Assembly (NCBI RefSeq): GCF_030816965.1
Contig: NZ_JAUSYQ010000002.1
Location: 9,228,001 to 9,292,000 of the forward strand
Source of the DNA: Streptomyces canus
Lineage (GTDB): Bacteria > Actinomycetota > Actinomycetes > Streptomycetales > Streptomycetaceae
Length of the DNA stretch: 64,000 bases
Direction of reading: 5' to 3'
The stretch's first letter is position 1. The number at the start of each line of letters is the position of its first letter. Below the pieces are notes generated by a model. The model saw nothing but the letters and a program-made list of their open reading frames with translations, made no database searches and was not told the DNA's origin. Positions 9,318 through 17,817 of this stretch are shown here, in pieces. The position numbers and the translations under genes were made by a program.

Positions 9318-9959
9318 TCAACCGCTCTGTCCGTAAATCCCCGGCGCCGGCGATGGGCTCGGGCACCTCCGGCGCAGGCGTACCAGCTCACCCCCATCAC
9401 CACGGCCAGGCCGGCTTCCACGAGGTCGCCGCGGTAGTACATCCACTGGGCCCCGTGACGCAGGTCGGCGGCGGTGAAGCCGGTGCCGGGCGGCTGCCGG
9501 GAGCAGAGCGTGCGGGCCAGCACGGCGTGCGCGGTACCGGCGGCCAGGACGGTCGCGCCGCGCACGGCGAGACTCCAGCGGCGACGCACCGGATCGAGCC
9601 CGCACACGGCGAGGGTGAACAGCAGTCCCGCCGCCACCATGTGCACCTGTACCGCGCCGTGCGCCGACGGCCGGTGCGCCGTCGCCGCGAACAGCTCCGT
9701 GCGGTACAGCAGCCAGAGCCCGCCGATGTCCAGGACGGCCGCCAGGGGAGGAAAGAGCAGCAGCCCCACGGGAGCGGAGTGCGCGAGGGTCACCAGGAGT
9801 CGCCGTGTCCGGCCGGGCGTCAGGGCGCGCAGAGCGAGGGTCAGAGGGCGTGCCGCGACGAACAGCAGCGGGGCCGCCTGCCGACAACACGACCACGCGG
9901 CCTCTGCTGCGCCGCCGCGCCGCCGGGACCGGAGCGACCGGTTCGGTGTGTGTGGCCAT
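9318..9959 (-). pseudogene. Degenerate CtaG-type cytochrome c oxidase assembly membrane protein
   Basis: The minus-strand frame shared with position 9793 reads PLLFVAARPLTLALRALTPG, then PPLAAVLDIGGLWLLYRTEL, HGAVQVHMVAAGLLFTLAVC and GLDPVRRRWSLAVRGATVL. This matches the C-terminal half of the caa3_CtaG membrane family (HLHFLAAGCLFTWALLGLDP-like loop). The apparent start MATHTEPVAPVPAARRRSRG (ATG 9957-9959, preceded by GGAGGGCGGCTG) is in a different frame and only about 27 residues precede the conserved part, so the first helices are missing and a frameshift separates start and body. I read it as a broken gene; a sequencing indel is possible. Confidence 0.55.
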
Positions 9960-10098
9960 CAGCCGCCCTCCGGTGCATCGAGGGGTCGTTCTGTCGGGCA
10001 GCGTGTAACCCTCCTGCCGGAAGCCATTCCTACCGGTTGGGGAGCTTTGGCGCGCAGCTTCAAAAGAGGAGCGGTACCGCTTCAGGGCCTGTCACGCG

Positions 10099-10293
10099 TC
10101 ACGGACCGGACCAGCCGCTCTCCCGCTCCGCGCGCTCTTCGCCCTGCCCGGTGTCCTCGTCCTCCCTGTCCTCCCTGTCCTCGCCCTCCGCCTGCGAAGG
10201 GGTCGTTCGGGGCACGTCACGACGGCCGGACGTCTCCTCCGGCCTGTCCTCCCGGCGTTCGCCCTCCGCCTGGGACGGGGTCTGTTCACTCAT
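10099..10293 (-). CDS. Small highly charged hypothetical protein with an internal repeat
   Basis: A 64-aa very hydrophilic, probably disordered protein. ATG 10291-10293 has a strong GTAGGAGG site 6-7 bases upstream. The phrase TPSQAEGE occurs twice (residues about 4-11 and 31-38), each followed by a run of Arg/Glu/Asp, so the gene looks like a duplicated unit. The DNA shows the same duplication (CCCTCCGCCTGCGAAGGGGT and CCCTCCGCCTGGGACGGGGT on the plus strand). Function unknown. Confidence 0.68.
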   Translation of the reverse strand: MSEQTPSQAEGERREDRPEETSGRRDVPRTTPSQAEGEDREDREDEDTGQGEERAERESGWSGP

Positions 10294-10339
10294 CGTCGGC
10301 CTCCTACGGGGTGTCCGGTGTCTGCGCTGGGGCGGTCGC

Positions 10340-10745
10340 TCAACGTTTCCCCCTCCTCGCCCGGGCGGTGCCGCCTCCGGGGACGGACCGCAGCCAGGTG
10401 CTGATCCACCCGGTCTGCATCGCGGCGTCCACGAGATACGTCGGCCGGATCCGCCCCTTGGGCACGTAGACCAGATCCACGGCCAGCAGTGTCAGGGCCG
10501 TGCCCAGTCCGATACGGCGGGCCTGGGCCGGCCCCTGCGGACCGGGAGCCGCCGCGAGTTGGGCGAGACCGGCGGAGACCAGGAGCCCGCCGATCGTCCT
10601 CTGGAGCCACACGTCGGTCTTCGGCCCGAAGATCCATTCGAAGCTGCGCAGATGCACCAGCGGGCCACAGTCCACCCACGATGGTGAAGACCCCGTGCGC
10701 GACCGCGACACCCTGTCCGGGATCCCGAGCGCTCGTCCTGCCCAC
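10340..10745 (-). pseudogene. Frameshifted small membrane protein
   Basis: Two overlapping minus-strand frames together give one coherent protein: GTG 10743-10745, then DPGQGVAVAHGVFTIVGGLW and P, then in the next frame LVHLRSFEWIFGPKTDVWLQ, RTIGGLLVSAGLAQLAAAP and a second hydrophobic segment. The join needs removal of one G in TGGCCCGCTGG near 10670-10680. I recall Streptomyces proteins with exactly this layout (VAHGVLN..GG.WPL..F..VFGPK.D.WLVRTV). The one-base insertion makes it a pseudogene or a base-call error. Two or three membrane helices; function unknown. Confidence 0.6.
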
Positions 10746-10792
10746 GCGTCACCCCTTCGTCCGGCCTGCCGGGTACCCCTGGCCGTGTGCCC

Positions 10793-11431
10793 TCACTCCG
10801 GCTCCAGAGCCACCGTGGTCGTGACCCGGGTCAGCGCGGGTCTCCTCGGCACGGACCCGAATCCGAAGCGCACGGGCGGAACGACGGGTGCCATCGCACC
10901 GAGGTCGTCTCCCTCGAAGACCGCCGTCACCGTGTGGATCGGCCGCAGGTCCCGGGCGCCGTACCACTCCCGGCGGCCCGCTCGCGCACTGCCACGGGTG
11001 CGTACGCCGGGCAGCAGCACACGGGCGGGTACGGACGTGAGCGTGCACCAGCCCGGCCGTCCGGCGAGCACGCCGGGCACCGCGCACAGCAGCAGCCCGA
11101 GGAGCCGTCTGCGGCCCGCCACGAAACGCAGGTCGAGCGGCCCCGCGGTGACGCTCCAGGTCCGGTCCGCGACGCGCACCCGGACCGGGACGACGCGTAC
11201 GGTGTCGAAGACATAGGTGCCGCCGACGAACTCCGCCGTCTGCCGGGTGGGGGCGAGCAGCAGCCGTTCTCCGTCGGGCCGCTCCAGCATCACGTCGCTG
11301 AACGGTCCGAACGGCGACCGCGGCCAGTGCCCCAGCACGATGCGGGTCCCGGACGCCGTGCCCAGGCCGGCGATCCAGCCGTCGAAGCGCAGCCGTCCGC
11401 CGCGCGGGGCCCCGCTGGACGGCCCGCTCAC
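10793..11431 (-). CDS. Hypothetical protein, partner of a DUF2071 gene
   Basis: A 212-aa protein translated from GTG 11429-11431, which overlaps the stop of the DUF2071 gene (GTGA), so the two are translationally coupled. The sequence is rich in beta strands with aromatic residues (RLRFDGWIAGLGTASGTRIV, HWPRSPFGPFSDVMLERPDG) and has one short hydrophobic segment (RRLLGLLLCAVPGVLAG). It resembles no family I can name. The beta-rich N-terminal half may bind a small molecule. Confidence 0.72.
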   Translation of the reverse strand: MSGPSSGAPRGGRLRFDGWIAGLGTASGTRIVLGHWPRSPFGPFSDVMLERPDGERLLLAPTRQTAEFVGGTYVFDTVRVVPVRVRVADRTWSVTAGPLDLRFVAGRRRLLGLLLCAVPGVLAGRPGWCTLTSVPARVLLPGVRTRGSARAGRREWYGARDLRPIHTVTAVFEGDDLGAMAPVVPPVRFGFGSVPRRPALTRVTTTVALEPE

Positions 11432-12138
11432 GTGAAGAGGGGCCGGGAGGGCCCCAGCCGGACGTGCTCGACCCCCGGAGAGAAGTGCACGACGGGCTCG
11501 TCGAGCGGTGCGGGCAGCCCCGCCGCGGCGGTCAGGGTCTCCTCCAGCACGTCGACGGCCGCGTACGCCAGCGGCCAGGGTTCGTGTTCCACGGGCGTCT
11601 CCCAGAGGCGGCCCAGCCGACGGGTGTACGCACGCCAGCGCGAGGTCAGCCACACGTCCCGCTCCGCCGGCTGGACGGGATCGCCGGGACGGACGTACAG
11701 GCGGTACGAGACTTCGCCCGCTCCGCGCGAGCCGGCGTACGACACGGTGTCGCCGTCCGTGGCGACGCGCAGGGCTCCCAGGGTGTACGGCGCCCCGACG
11801 GCACGAGCGGCCAGCATCAGGGGGCAGGCCACGTCGATGGACAGAAACCAGATGCCGTCCCGTCCGTCCTCGCGTCGGACATAGGTCCGCAGGTTGGTCT
11901 CCGCGAACGACGGGAGCCCGGGGACGCCGGCGGGGACGCCCGCGGGGCGCACGTCCGCCATCACGAACGGGGTGAGCCCCACCCACGCCACCCCGTCGTA
12001 CTCGTCGACGACCAGTTCCCGGGGCAGCAGGGCCTGCACCGCCACCGGCGGGAAGGGCCAGTGCACGAAGGTCTGTCTGCGCCAGCGGGCCCGCACAGCC
12101 GGCACCCGCACCCGTTGCTCCGCTCCGTACGCCACCAC
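11428..12138 (-). CDS. DUF2071 (YqjF-like) protein
   Basis: A 236-aa protein of the DUF2071/COG3361 group related to B. subtilis YqjF, whose fold is acetoacetate-decarboxylase-like. Family landmarks are RWRRQTFVHWPFPPVAVQAL near residue 18, LLPRELVVDEYDGVAWVGLTPF near 38, and ETNLRTYVR near 80. Start is one of two adjacent GTG codons at 12133-12138. It is followed with a 4-base overlap by the hypothetical gene at 10793. Biochemical role not established for the family. Confidence 0.83.
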   Translation of the reverse strand: MVAYGAEQRVRVPAVRARWRRQTFVHWPFPPVAVQALLPRELVVDEYDGVAWVGLTPFVMADVRPAGVPAGVPGLPSFAETNLRTYVRREDGRDGIWFLSIDVACPLMLAARAVGAPYTLGALRVATDGDTVSYAGSRGAGEVSYRLYVRPGDPVQPAERDVWLTSRWRAYTRRLGRLWETPVEHEPWPLAYAAVDVLEETLTAAAGLPAPLDEPVVHFSPGVEHVRLGPSRPLFT

Positions 12139-12392
12139 GACGACCGGGTCCCCACCCGGGGACCGCGGAAACGCCCAGGTCGTGGGGCCGACGGGGGCTG
12201 CCCGGCGCCAGGGCGCCCGACGACCGCCCGACCTCTCCTGTGACTGCCGAGCGACGCCGTACGGAGTGCTCTGGAGACGCGGTTGACGGCCGAACCCTGG
12301 GCACGGCGGTCCGGACCGAATCCGGTCTCGGTGCCCCGGCCGACCTCGATAAGCTTCAGCGCCGCATCACCCAGCCGGAGGAAGCCGGTCCC

Positions 12393-12995
12393 CTACAGCC
12401 CGAAGGCCCCGCCCTCGATCAGGATGAGCAGACCGATCGCGATGAGCACCAGCGGCAGCAGAATGTGGCCCCAGCGGCTGAGAGCCTTGGCGACGACCGG
12501 ACGGGTGGCGAAGAACCTTCCCGCGAAGCACCACACCGCGACCAGGGTCAGAAAGACCACGGCATACACGCTCATCCCGCCGACGCCGGCAGTGGCGAAC
12601 ACGGGGACGTAGACGCCGATGTTGTCACCGCCGTTGGCGAAGGTGACTGCGGCGACCTCCAGCGGGCTCGGGCCGCCTTCCTTCGCCTCCTCCTCATCCG
12701 CGTCCTCACCGTCGCGGTGGTTCTTCCACGCCTGCCACGCCGCCTTGAGACCCAGGGCGAGTGGCAGCGAGCCGAGATACGGGATCGCCGCCTCCGGCAG
12801 GAACGTCGCCCCGAACGCGGCGCCGACTGCGACGGCAAGGATCGCTGCGAAGCCGAGATACTGCCCGATCACGATCCGGCGAGTTGAGTGCGGGTGACCC
12901 GCACCCTGGGCGAAGAACAGAGACAGGATCAGGATGTCGTCGATGTTGGTGACGGCGAACAGCCCAGCTGCCTGCCCGACGATGCCCGGATTCAC
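12393..12995 (-). CDS. CadD-family cadmium resistance / cation transporter
   Basis: A 200-aa five-helix membrane protein. The start is GTG 12993-12995 (VNPGIVGQAAGLFAVTNIDD) behind GAGAGGGA. CadD family landmarks are the first helix with TNIDDILILSLFFAQ, the loop YLGSLPLALGLKAAWQAW, the acidic loop GEDADEEEAKEGG, and the second-half mirror of the first motif, VTFANGGDNIGVYVPVF. Members export Cd2+ or act as related cation pumps. No ArsR/CadC-type regulator lies beside it, so metal specificity is inferred from the family only. Confidence 0.87.
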   Translation of the reverse strand: MNPGIVGQAAGLFAVTNIDDILILSLFFAQGAGHPHSTRRIVIGQYLGFAAILAVAVGAAFGATFLPEAAIPYLGSLPLALGLKAAWQAWKNHRDGEDADEEEAKEGGPSPLEVAAVTFANGGDNIGVYVPVFATAGVGGMSVYAVVFLTLVAVWCFAGRFFATRPVVAKALSRWGHILLPLVLIAIGLLILIEGGAFGL

Positions 12996-13150
12996 TGACG
13001 GTTGTCCCTCTCGAATGTGACTGCCCGGCGACACTATCCGGCGCACGGCCGCCCAGTGCCGGCCGGACTCCACCAGAGCCTCGTCGACGAGAAGGCCGTG
13101 GCTGGACTCCCGATCAACGGCGCTGAGCTCCGTCATGTCGGTGCCGCGCA

Positions 13151-13185
13151 GGGGCCGGCCTGGAGCGTCCGCTCCGGGCCGGCCC
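13151..13185 (-). terminator. Hairpin terminator downstream of the dicarboxylate symporter
   Basis: GGCCGGCC-T-GGAGCG and CGCTCC-G-GGCCGGCC (13153-13167 and 13170-13184) can pair over 15 positions with one wobble and a 2-base turn. It lies 13 bases past the dctA-like stop codon at 13198. No T tract follows, as usual in Streptomyces. Confidence 0.7.
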
Positions 13186-13197
13186 TCCCATGCGACG

Positions 13198-14595
13198 TCA
13201 GCTTGCGGCGGGAACGCGGTCGCGGGTTGGTGCGGGCGTCTCCTTCGGATCGGGCTCGGCTGTCACCGCAGAAGGAGCGGGTGCAGGGGCGTAGGGGATC
13301 TCGCCGCGCAGGACGGCCTTGGCGCGGTCCTCGTCGAGCTCTCCTTCCCAGCGGGCGACGGCCAGGGTGGCGACGCCGTTGCCGACCAGGCTGGTCAGGG
13401 CGCGTGCCTCGGACATGAACCGGTCGACGCCGAAGATCAGCGCGAGGGCGGCGACCGGGACGTGCGGGACGGCGCTGAGAGTGGCGGCCAGGGCGATGAA
13501 GCCGGAGCCGGTGACGCCTGCGGCGCCCTTGGAGGTGAGCAGCATGACGGCGAGCATGGCCAGCTGCTGGGTGAGGCTGAGGTCGATGCCGAGGGCCTGG
13601 GCGAGGAAGACCGAGCCCATGGTCAGGTAGATGGCGGTGCCGTCGAGGTTGAAGGAGTACCCGGCGGGCAGCGTGATGCCGACGACCGGTTTCGAGGCGC
13701 CCGCGTGCTGGAGCTTGGCCATCATGCGCGGCAGGACCGGCTCGGTGGAGGAGGTGCCCAGGACGATCAGCAGTTCTTCCTTGATGTAGCGCAGGAACGG
13801 CAGCAGCCGCAGTCCGTTCAGGCGCATCACCGTCCCGAGGACGACCAGGACGAAGAAGAGGGCGGTCAGCCAGAACGAGCCGACCAGCAGGGCCAGGTGA
13901 CGCAGGGTGCCCAGGCCGTAGTTGCCGATGGTGAAGGCCATCGAGCCGAACGCGCCGATGGGGGCGAGCCGCATGATCCAGCGGATGAGCGTGAACAGGA
14001 CCGTGGAGAACTTCTCGATGCTCCGGGCGATGCCCAGGCCGGCCTCTCCGCTGGCGTGCAGGCCGAAGCCGAACAGCACGGACACCAGCAGTACCGGCAG
14101 GATCTCGTTGCCGGTCAGGGCGCTGACCAGGGTGGCCGGGATGATGGCGAGGAGGAAGGCGGCGAAGCCCTCGTGGGCCGTGGTCGCCTCCGGCGGCAGG
14201 CCCTCGGTGGACAGAGTCGAGAGGTCGATGTGCAGACCGCTGCCCGGCTTGACGACGTTGACGACGACCAGGCCGATGACCATGGCCACGGTGGTCAGCA
14301 CCTCGAAGTAGACCAGAGCCTTCAGGCTCACGCGGCCGACCGCGCGGGCGTTGCCCATGGAGGCGATGCCGTGGACGACCGTGCAGAAGATGATCGGCGC
14401 GATGAACATCTTCACCAGTGCGATGAAACCGTCGCCGAGCGGTTTGAGGTCAGCGCCGACGGACGGCCACAGCCCGCCCGCGGCGGCGCCGAGGAGGACG
14501 GCGATCAGGCACTGGATGTAGAGGTGGGACAGCATCCGGCGGATGCGGCCCGGTGGTGCGGTGACGGTACCCGGGGCGGCGTCGTTGCGGCTCAT
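13198..14595 (-). CDS. Dicarboxylate/amino acid:cation symporter (DctA/GltP family)
   Basis: A 465-aa secondary transporter taking up C4-dicarboxylates or related acids with H+ or Na+. It has eight hydrophobic segments plus re-entrant loops. Signatures: FIALVKMFIAPIIFCTVVHG near 60, the serine-rich hairpin LGTSSTEPVLPRMM near 285, GYSFNLDGTAIYLTMGSVF near 325 (NLDGT motif) and the second hairpin LLTSKGAAGVTGSGF near 365. ATG 14593-14595 follows GGAAGGAC and overlaps the stop of the upstream isomerase gene (ATGA), so both are one operon. Pairing with a PrpF-type isomerase suggests a tricarboxylic or unsaturated acid as the substrate. Confidence 0.92.
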   Translation of the reverse strand: MSRNDAAPGTVTAPPGRIRRMLSHLYIQCLIAVLLGAAAGGLWPSVGADLKPLGDGFIALVKMFIAPIIFCTVVHGIASMGNARAVGRVSLKALVYFEVLTTVAMVIGLVVVNVVKPGSGLHIDLSTLSTEGLPPEATTAHEGFAAFLLAIIPATLVSALTGNEILPVLLVSVLFGFGLHASGEAGLGIARSIEKFSTVLFTLIRWIMRLAPIGAFGSMAFTIGNYGLGTLRHLALLVGSFWLTALFFVLVVLGTVMRLNGLRLLPFLRYIKEELLIVLGTSSTEPVLPRMMAKLQHAGASKPVVGITLPAGYSFNLDGTAIYLTMGSVFLAQALGIDLSLTQQLAMLAVMLLTSKGAAGVTGSGFIALAATLSAVPHVPVAALALIFGVDRFMSEARALTSLVGNGVATLAVARWEGELDEDRAKAVLRGEIPYAPAPAPSAVTAEPDPKETPAPTRDRVPAAS

Positions 14596-15710
14596 GCGGG
14601 GCGTCCTTCCAGGACGGGAACGAGGAGTTCGGCTCGGGCGATACGCCGGGCGGCGCGGTGCAGCAGCACCGTGGGGGAGGCGCTGTCCGGTGCGGGGACG
14701 GCTTGGGTGGTGATCACGCCGGCGGGGGTGCCCAGGCGCAGCGTGCCGTCGGCGGTCTGCCGGGCGACGCGGTGGGCGAGGGTGCCGGGGGTGGCGGCGG
14801 CCGTGGCCAGGGCCACGGCGGAGGTCAGGCCGATCGCCGGGTGTGGGGCGTGCATGGAGACCATGCGCACGGCCAGGTCGTACTCGTCCTGGTTGACGAG
14901 TGTGCCCTGTGTGGTGCGGTAGGGGGCGGGCCGGGCGACGATGCCCACCTTCGGCACCGCGTGGCTGACCGGGTCGCCCTCGCGGGCCAGGCCCATGGCC
15001 AGCGCTGCCTGGCGGCGCAGCAGGGTCAGCGCGGGTACGGCGGTGGCGAACGCGGTGAGGGATTCGGTGCCGTCGAGGCCGAACGCCTTGGCCTCGAACA
15101 GCGCGGCCGGTGCGCCGGCGTCCACCAGGGATGCCTCGACGGGACCGTCCGGGCCGGTCAGTTCGTCCAGTGCCCGGCCGGTCGGCAGGGCGCGGCCGGT
15201 CGTCGAGCCCGCCGGGTCCTGGAACCCGAGCAGGACCGGCACGCCCGGCGCCGAGGTACCCGGCACCACGGCGGTGCCCTCCTCCGGGGCGACGCCCGCA
15301 GGGGTGGGGATGGTGCCCGTGAGGCGGGCCCCGGTGTTGACGTTGACCATGCGGACGGTGGTGGTGTCCGGTGTGATCGGTACGAGATCGTGGTGGACGG
15401 CGTACAGGGCCACGGCGGTGGCGCAGTTGCCGCAGTTGCTGGCCCACTCCACGCGCTCGTCACCGATCCCGATCTGTGCGAAGGCGTACTCGACGTCCAC
15501 GCCGGCCTGGGTCGACGCCCGGACGACGGCGGCCTTGGAGGTGGTGGAGGAGGCGCCGCCCACGCCGTCGATCTGGCGGGGGTCCGCGGCGTTGAAGGCG
15601 GCGAGCAGGAGGGCGTCGGCGTCCACGCCCGTGGCGGCCACGTCGCGGTGGTCGAAGATCCAGCACTTGCTGGTTCCTCCGCGGATCATCTCGCCCTGCA
15701 GACGCAGCAC
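14592..15710 (-). CDS. PrpF-family isomerase (methylaconitate / oxalomesaconate tautomerase type)
   Basis: A 372-aa protein of the PrpF family, cofactor-free isomerases that shift a double bond in unsaturated di- and tricarboxylic acids (2-methylaconitate cis-trans isomerase, 4-oxalomesaconate tautomerase). Start is GTG 15708-15710 behind GAGGAG. Family landmarks: RGGTSKCWIFDHRDV near 11-25, DGVGGASSTTSKAAVV near 55 and the cysteine-bearing SNCGNCATAVALYAV near 95 (proposed acid/base region), plus HPAIGLTSAVALATAAATPG near 290. It is the first gene of an operon with the symporter and is divergent from a LysR regulator, which probably controls both. Confidence 0.88.
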   Translation of the reverse strand: MLRLQGEMIRGGTSKCWIFDHRDVAATGVDADALLLAAFNAADPRQIDGVGGASSTTSKAAVVRASTQAGVDVEYAFAQIGIGDERVEWASNCGNCATAVALYAVHHDLVPITPDTTTVRMVNVNTGARLTGTIPTPAGVAPEEGTAVVPGTSAPGVPVLLGFQDPAGSTTGRALPTGRALDELTGPDGPVEASLVDAGAPAALFEAKAFGLDGTESLTAFATAVPALTLLRRQAALAMGLAREGDPVSHAVPKVGIVARPAPYRTTQGTLVNQDEYDLAVRMVSMHAPHPAIGLTSAVALATAAATPGTLAHRVARQTADGTLRLGTPAGVITTQAVPAPDSASPTVLLHRAARRIARAELLVPVLEGRPA

Positions 15711-15857
15711 AACTGACTCCTCACAGACGTGGAAGGGGGAAGTCCAGCGACGGTCTCGCCGTGCGTGGTGTCCTCCACGGTGGGTTACGGCAGCGTGAAG
15801 TACAATCTCGGAAATCTGCATGGCTATTAAGGTGAAGTGAACGCTGGAGGTGGCGGC
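15711..15857. promoter_or_regulatory. Divergent promoter region between prpF-like gene and lysR
   Basis: This 147-base gap contains a relatively AT-rich stretch (15800-15836) with the near-repeat AATCT-CG-GAAATCT. LysR-type regulators normally bind such a divergent gap and control both directions. No single operator can be assigned by eye. Confidence 0.4.
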
Positions 15858-16763
15858 ATGCTGGACGTCCGGCGCATCCTGCTGTTCACGGAGGTCGCCC
15901 GGCGCGGCTCGGTGACCGCGACAGCCCGTGCCCTCAACTACACCCCGTCGGCGGTATCGCAGCAGATCAGCCGCCTGGAAGCGGAGGCAGGCCAGCCCCT
16001 GTTGGAACGCCACGCCCGAGGCGTCACTGTCACCGACGCCGGACGGGCGCTGGCCGAACGAGGGCAACGGATCGAACGCGAACTGCAGGCCGCGGAAAAC
16101 GAACTCGCCGACTACGCCGGCCTGCGCGCGGGCACACTGCGCATCGGCACCTTCCCCACGGTCGGCGCCTCGCTCCTCCCGCAGGCCGTGATCGCCTTCC
16201 GGGACGCCCACTGCGACGTACGGCTGACCGTCCGCAGCGCCCGCATCGCCGGGCTCTGGACGATGCTGGAGAACCGGGAGATCGAGATGTCGCTGATGTG
16301 GGACTACGACTGGAGCCGGATCGACCGGGAGGACATCGTCGTCACCCCACTTCTCGATGACCCGCCGGCCCTTCTCATCAGCGACCGCCATCCACTCGCC
16401 GGCCGTGACGCCGCCTCACTGGCCGACTTCGCACACGACCCCTGGATCACCCGCGCCGAACAGCACCCGGTGGCCGAAGCCCTCGTCCGCGGCTGCCGCG
16501 CCGTCGGCTTCGAGCCCCACATCGCCTACGAGGCCCACGACTACCAGGAAGCCCAGGCCATGGTCGCCGCCGGCATCGGCGTCGCCCTTGCTCCCACCCT
16601 GGCCCTGGAGGGCGTCCGACCCGGCGTCAACGCCCTCCCTCTCCAGCCGCCGGCCCCGATCCGCCGCATCCTGCTGGTTCGCATGGCCGACCACTCGCTC
16701 ACCCCCGCCGCCCTGACCTTCGCCGGACTCCTCCGGGACACCGCCGCGGCCCGGACACCCTGA
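15858..16763 (+). CDS. LysR-family transcriptional regulator
   Basis: A 301-aa regulator. The start is ATG 15858 because GGAGGTGGCGGC precedes it; an in-frame GTG at 15837 lacks a site. N-terminal winged HTH (VRRILLFTEVARRGSVTATA, TPSAVSQQISRLEAEAGQPL, residues 3-62) and C-terminal inducer-binding domain from about 90 (GTLRIGTFPTVGASLLPQAV). It is divergent from the prpF-like/symporter operon and so most likely senses the acid that operon handles. Confidence 0.93.
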   Translation: MLDVRRILLFTEVARRGSVTATARALNYTPSAVSQQISRLEAEAGQPLLERHARGVTVTDAGRALAERGQRIERELQAAENELADYAGLRAGTLRIGTFPTVGASLLPQAVIAFRDAHCDVRLTVRSARIAGLWTMLENREIEMSLMWDYDWSRIDREDIVVTPLLDDPPALLISDRHPLAGRDAASLADFAHDPWITRAEQHPVAEALVRGCRAVGFEPHIAYEAHDYQEAQAMVAAGIGVALAPTLALEGVRPGVNALPLQPPAPIRRILLVRMADHSLTPAALTFAGLLRDTAAARTP

Positions 16764-16814
16764 CACCGCTGGAGTTCGGGTACAGCGATGACAGTGGCTG
16801 CGGCGTCGACCTCG

Positions 16815-17470
16815 TCTTGGAGTCGTCGCCTCTTCACCGGTCGGCCCCTGCGGGAGGCGGACGCGAATGTCCCCTCGCTGGGCCGCGCTGCTGCTGGAGG
16901 TAGATGCTGAAGACGAAGACCATCCGTAGAAGGCGGCCATGAACGAGAACCCCGCGCCGCGGTCTGTCCGCGCTCGGGACCGGCCTGGCGTTCGTGCCCA
17001 TGACCGTGCTCTCCGCGTTCATCAACCCGCTCTCCGCCCGCGCCGCCGAACGCTACGGAGCCCGGACGCCGATCACGTGCGGCATGTTCGTGATGACCGG
17101 CGGCCTGCTCCTGCTGCCCTCGCCCCCGCCCGGACGCCGACGCGGGGCCGGGCCCTGCTGATGCTCCCCGTCGGCATGGGCGGCCCACCGGCCATGCCCC
17201 GACCACCGCGCTGCTCGTCAACAGCGTCCCCACCCACCGGACCGGCACCGCCGACGGCGTCTTCAACACCAGCCGTCAGCTCGGCGGAGCATTCGCTGTC
17301 GCTGTCGCTGTCGCTGTCGCCGTCGCCGTCTTCGGGTGCCCTGATCGCCGACCAGGACCACTTCCTGCCCGGGCCTGCGCATCAGCCTCTCCCTGGCCGC
17401 CCTGACGACCCTGGCCGCAGCCACCCGCACCAGCCGGCCGCCCGGAGCACGAAACCCCCGCTCCGCCGCC
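16815..17470 (+). pseudogene. Broken MFS (EmrB/QacA-like) transporter with an internal inversion
   Basis: Plus-strand frames give LSALGTGLAFVPMTVLSAFI, NPLSARAAERYGARTPITCG and MFVMTGGLLLLPS, then frame changes, then LLVNSVPTHRTGTADGVFNT, SRQLGGAFAVAVAVAVAVAV and RISLSLAALTTLAAATRTS. This is the central and C-terminal part of a 14-helix drug exporter. The segment that should come just before LSALGTG, namely GFSFMAAFYG and VFVFSIYLQQQRG, is present but on the minus strand (about 16870-16957), which indicates a local inversion. At least two frameshifts and missing termini make it non-functional. GCTGTC is repeated in tandem at about 17300-17330. Confidence 0.7.
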
Positions 17471-17557
17471 CCCTGTGCCCCGCAGGTGGCGCTGCTGATC
17501 TTTCTTCCCGTACTGCTGCACTGGGAGGGCCTGAACAACGTTGCCGCGCTCCAGCAC

Positions 17558-17603
17558 GCGGCAAGGCCCGGCGAACCCGAGTGGGTAAGCCGGGCCTTGC
17601 CGC
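17558..17603 (-). terminator. 15-bp stem terminator of the minus-strand cold-shock gene
   Basis: GCGGCAAGGCCCGGC (17558-17572) and GCCGGGCCTTGCCGC (17589-17603) are perfectly complementary over 15 bases with a 16-base loop. The hairpin starts 10 bases past the csp stop at 17614. Confidence 0.85.
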
Positions 17604-17613
17604 AACGGTGCGA

Positions 17614-17817
17614 TCAGACGGGGCGGATGTTCTCCGCCTGCGGGCCCTTCTGGCCCTGGGTGACGTCGAACTCGACCTTCTGGCCTTCCTGCAGCTCGCG
17701 GAAACCCTGGGCGGCGATGTTGGAGTAGTGGGCGAAGACGTCAGGGCCGCCACCCTCCTGCTCAATGAACCCGAAGCCCTTCTCGCTGTTGAACCACTTG
17801 ACAGTGCCCTTGGCCAC
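17614..17817 (-). CDS. Cold-shock protein (CspA family)
   Basis: A 67-aa single-domain OB-fold nucleic-acid-binding protein, presumed RNA chaperone. Start GTG 17815-17817 follows GAAGGAGA. RNP1 (KGFGFIEQ, residues 13-20) and RNP2 (DVFAHYSNI, about 26-34) are intact, and the C-terminal [13 protein letters not shown] is typical of Streptomyces Csps. It differs at about a dozen positions from the paralogue at 30311. The gene has an about 138-nt leader with conserved elements (separate entry) and a strong terminator, so it is monocistronic. Confidence 0.96.
   Translation of the reverse strand: MAKGTVKWFNSEKGFGFIEQEGGGPDVFAHYSNIAAQGFRELQEGQKVEFDVTQGQKGPQAENIRPV

Noticed and set aside
13135..14922. 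A 595-codon plus-strand frame opposite the symporter
   Set aside because: Asp/Gln/Gly-rich artefact; the minus strand has clear DctA-family signatures.
17299..17334. Tandem GCTGTC repeats as a possible phase-variable tract
   Set aside because: They encode an Ala-Val run in a membrane helix of an MFS gene that is already broken; no sign of regulation.
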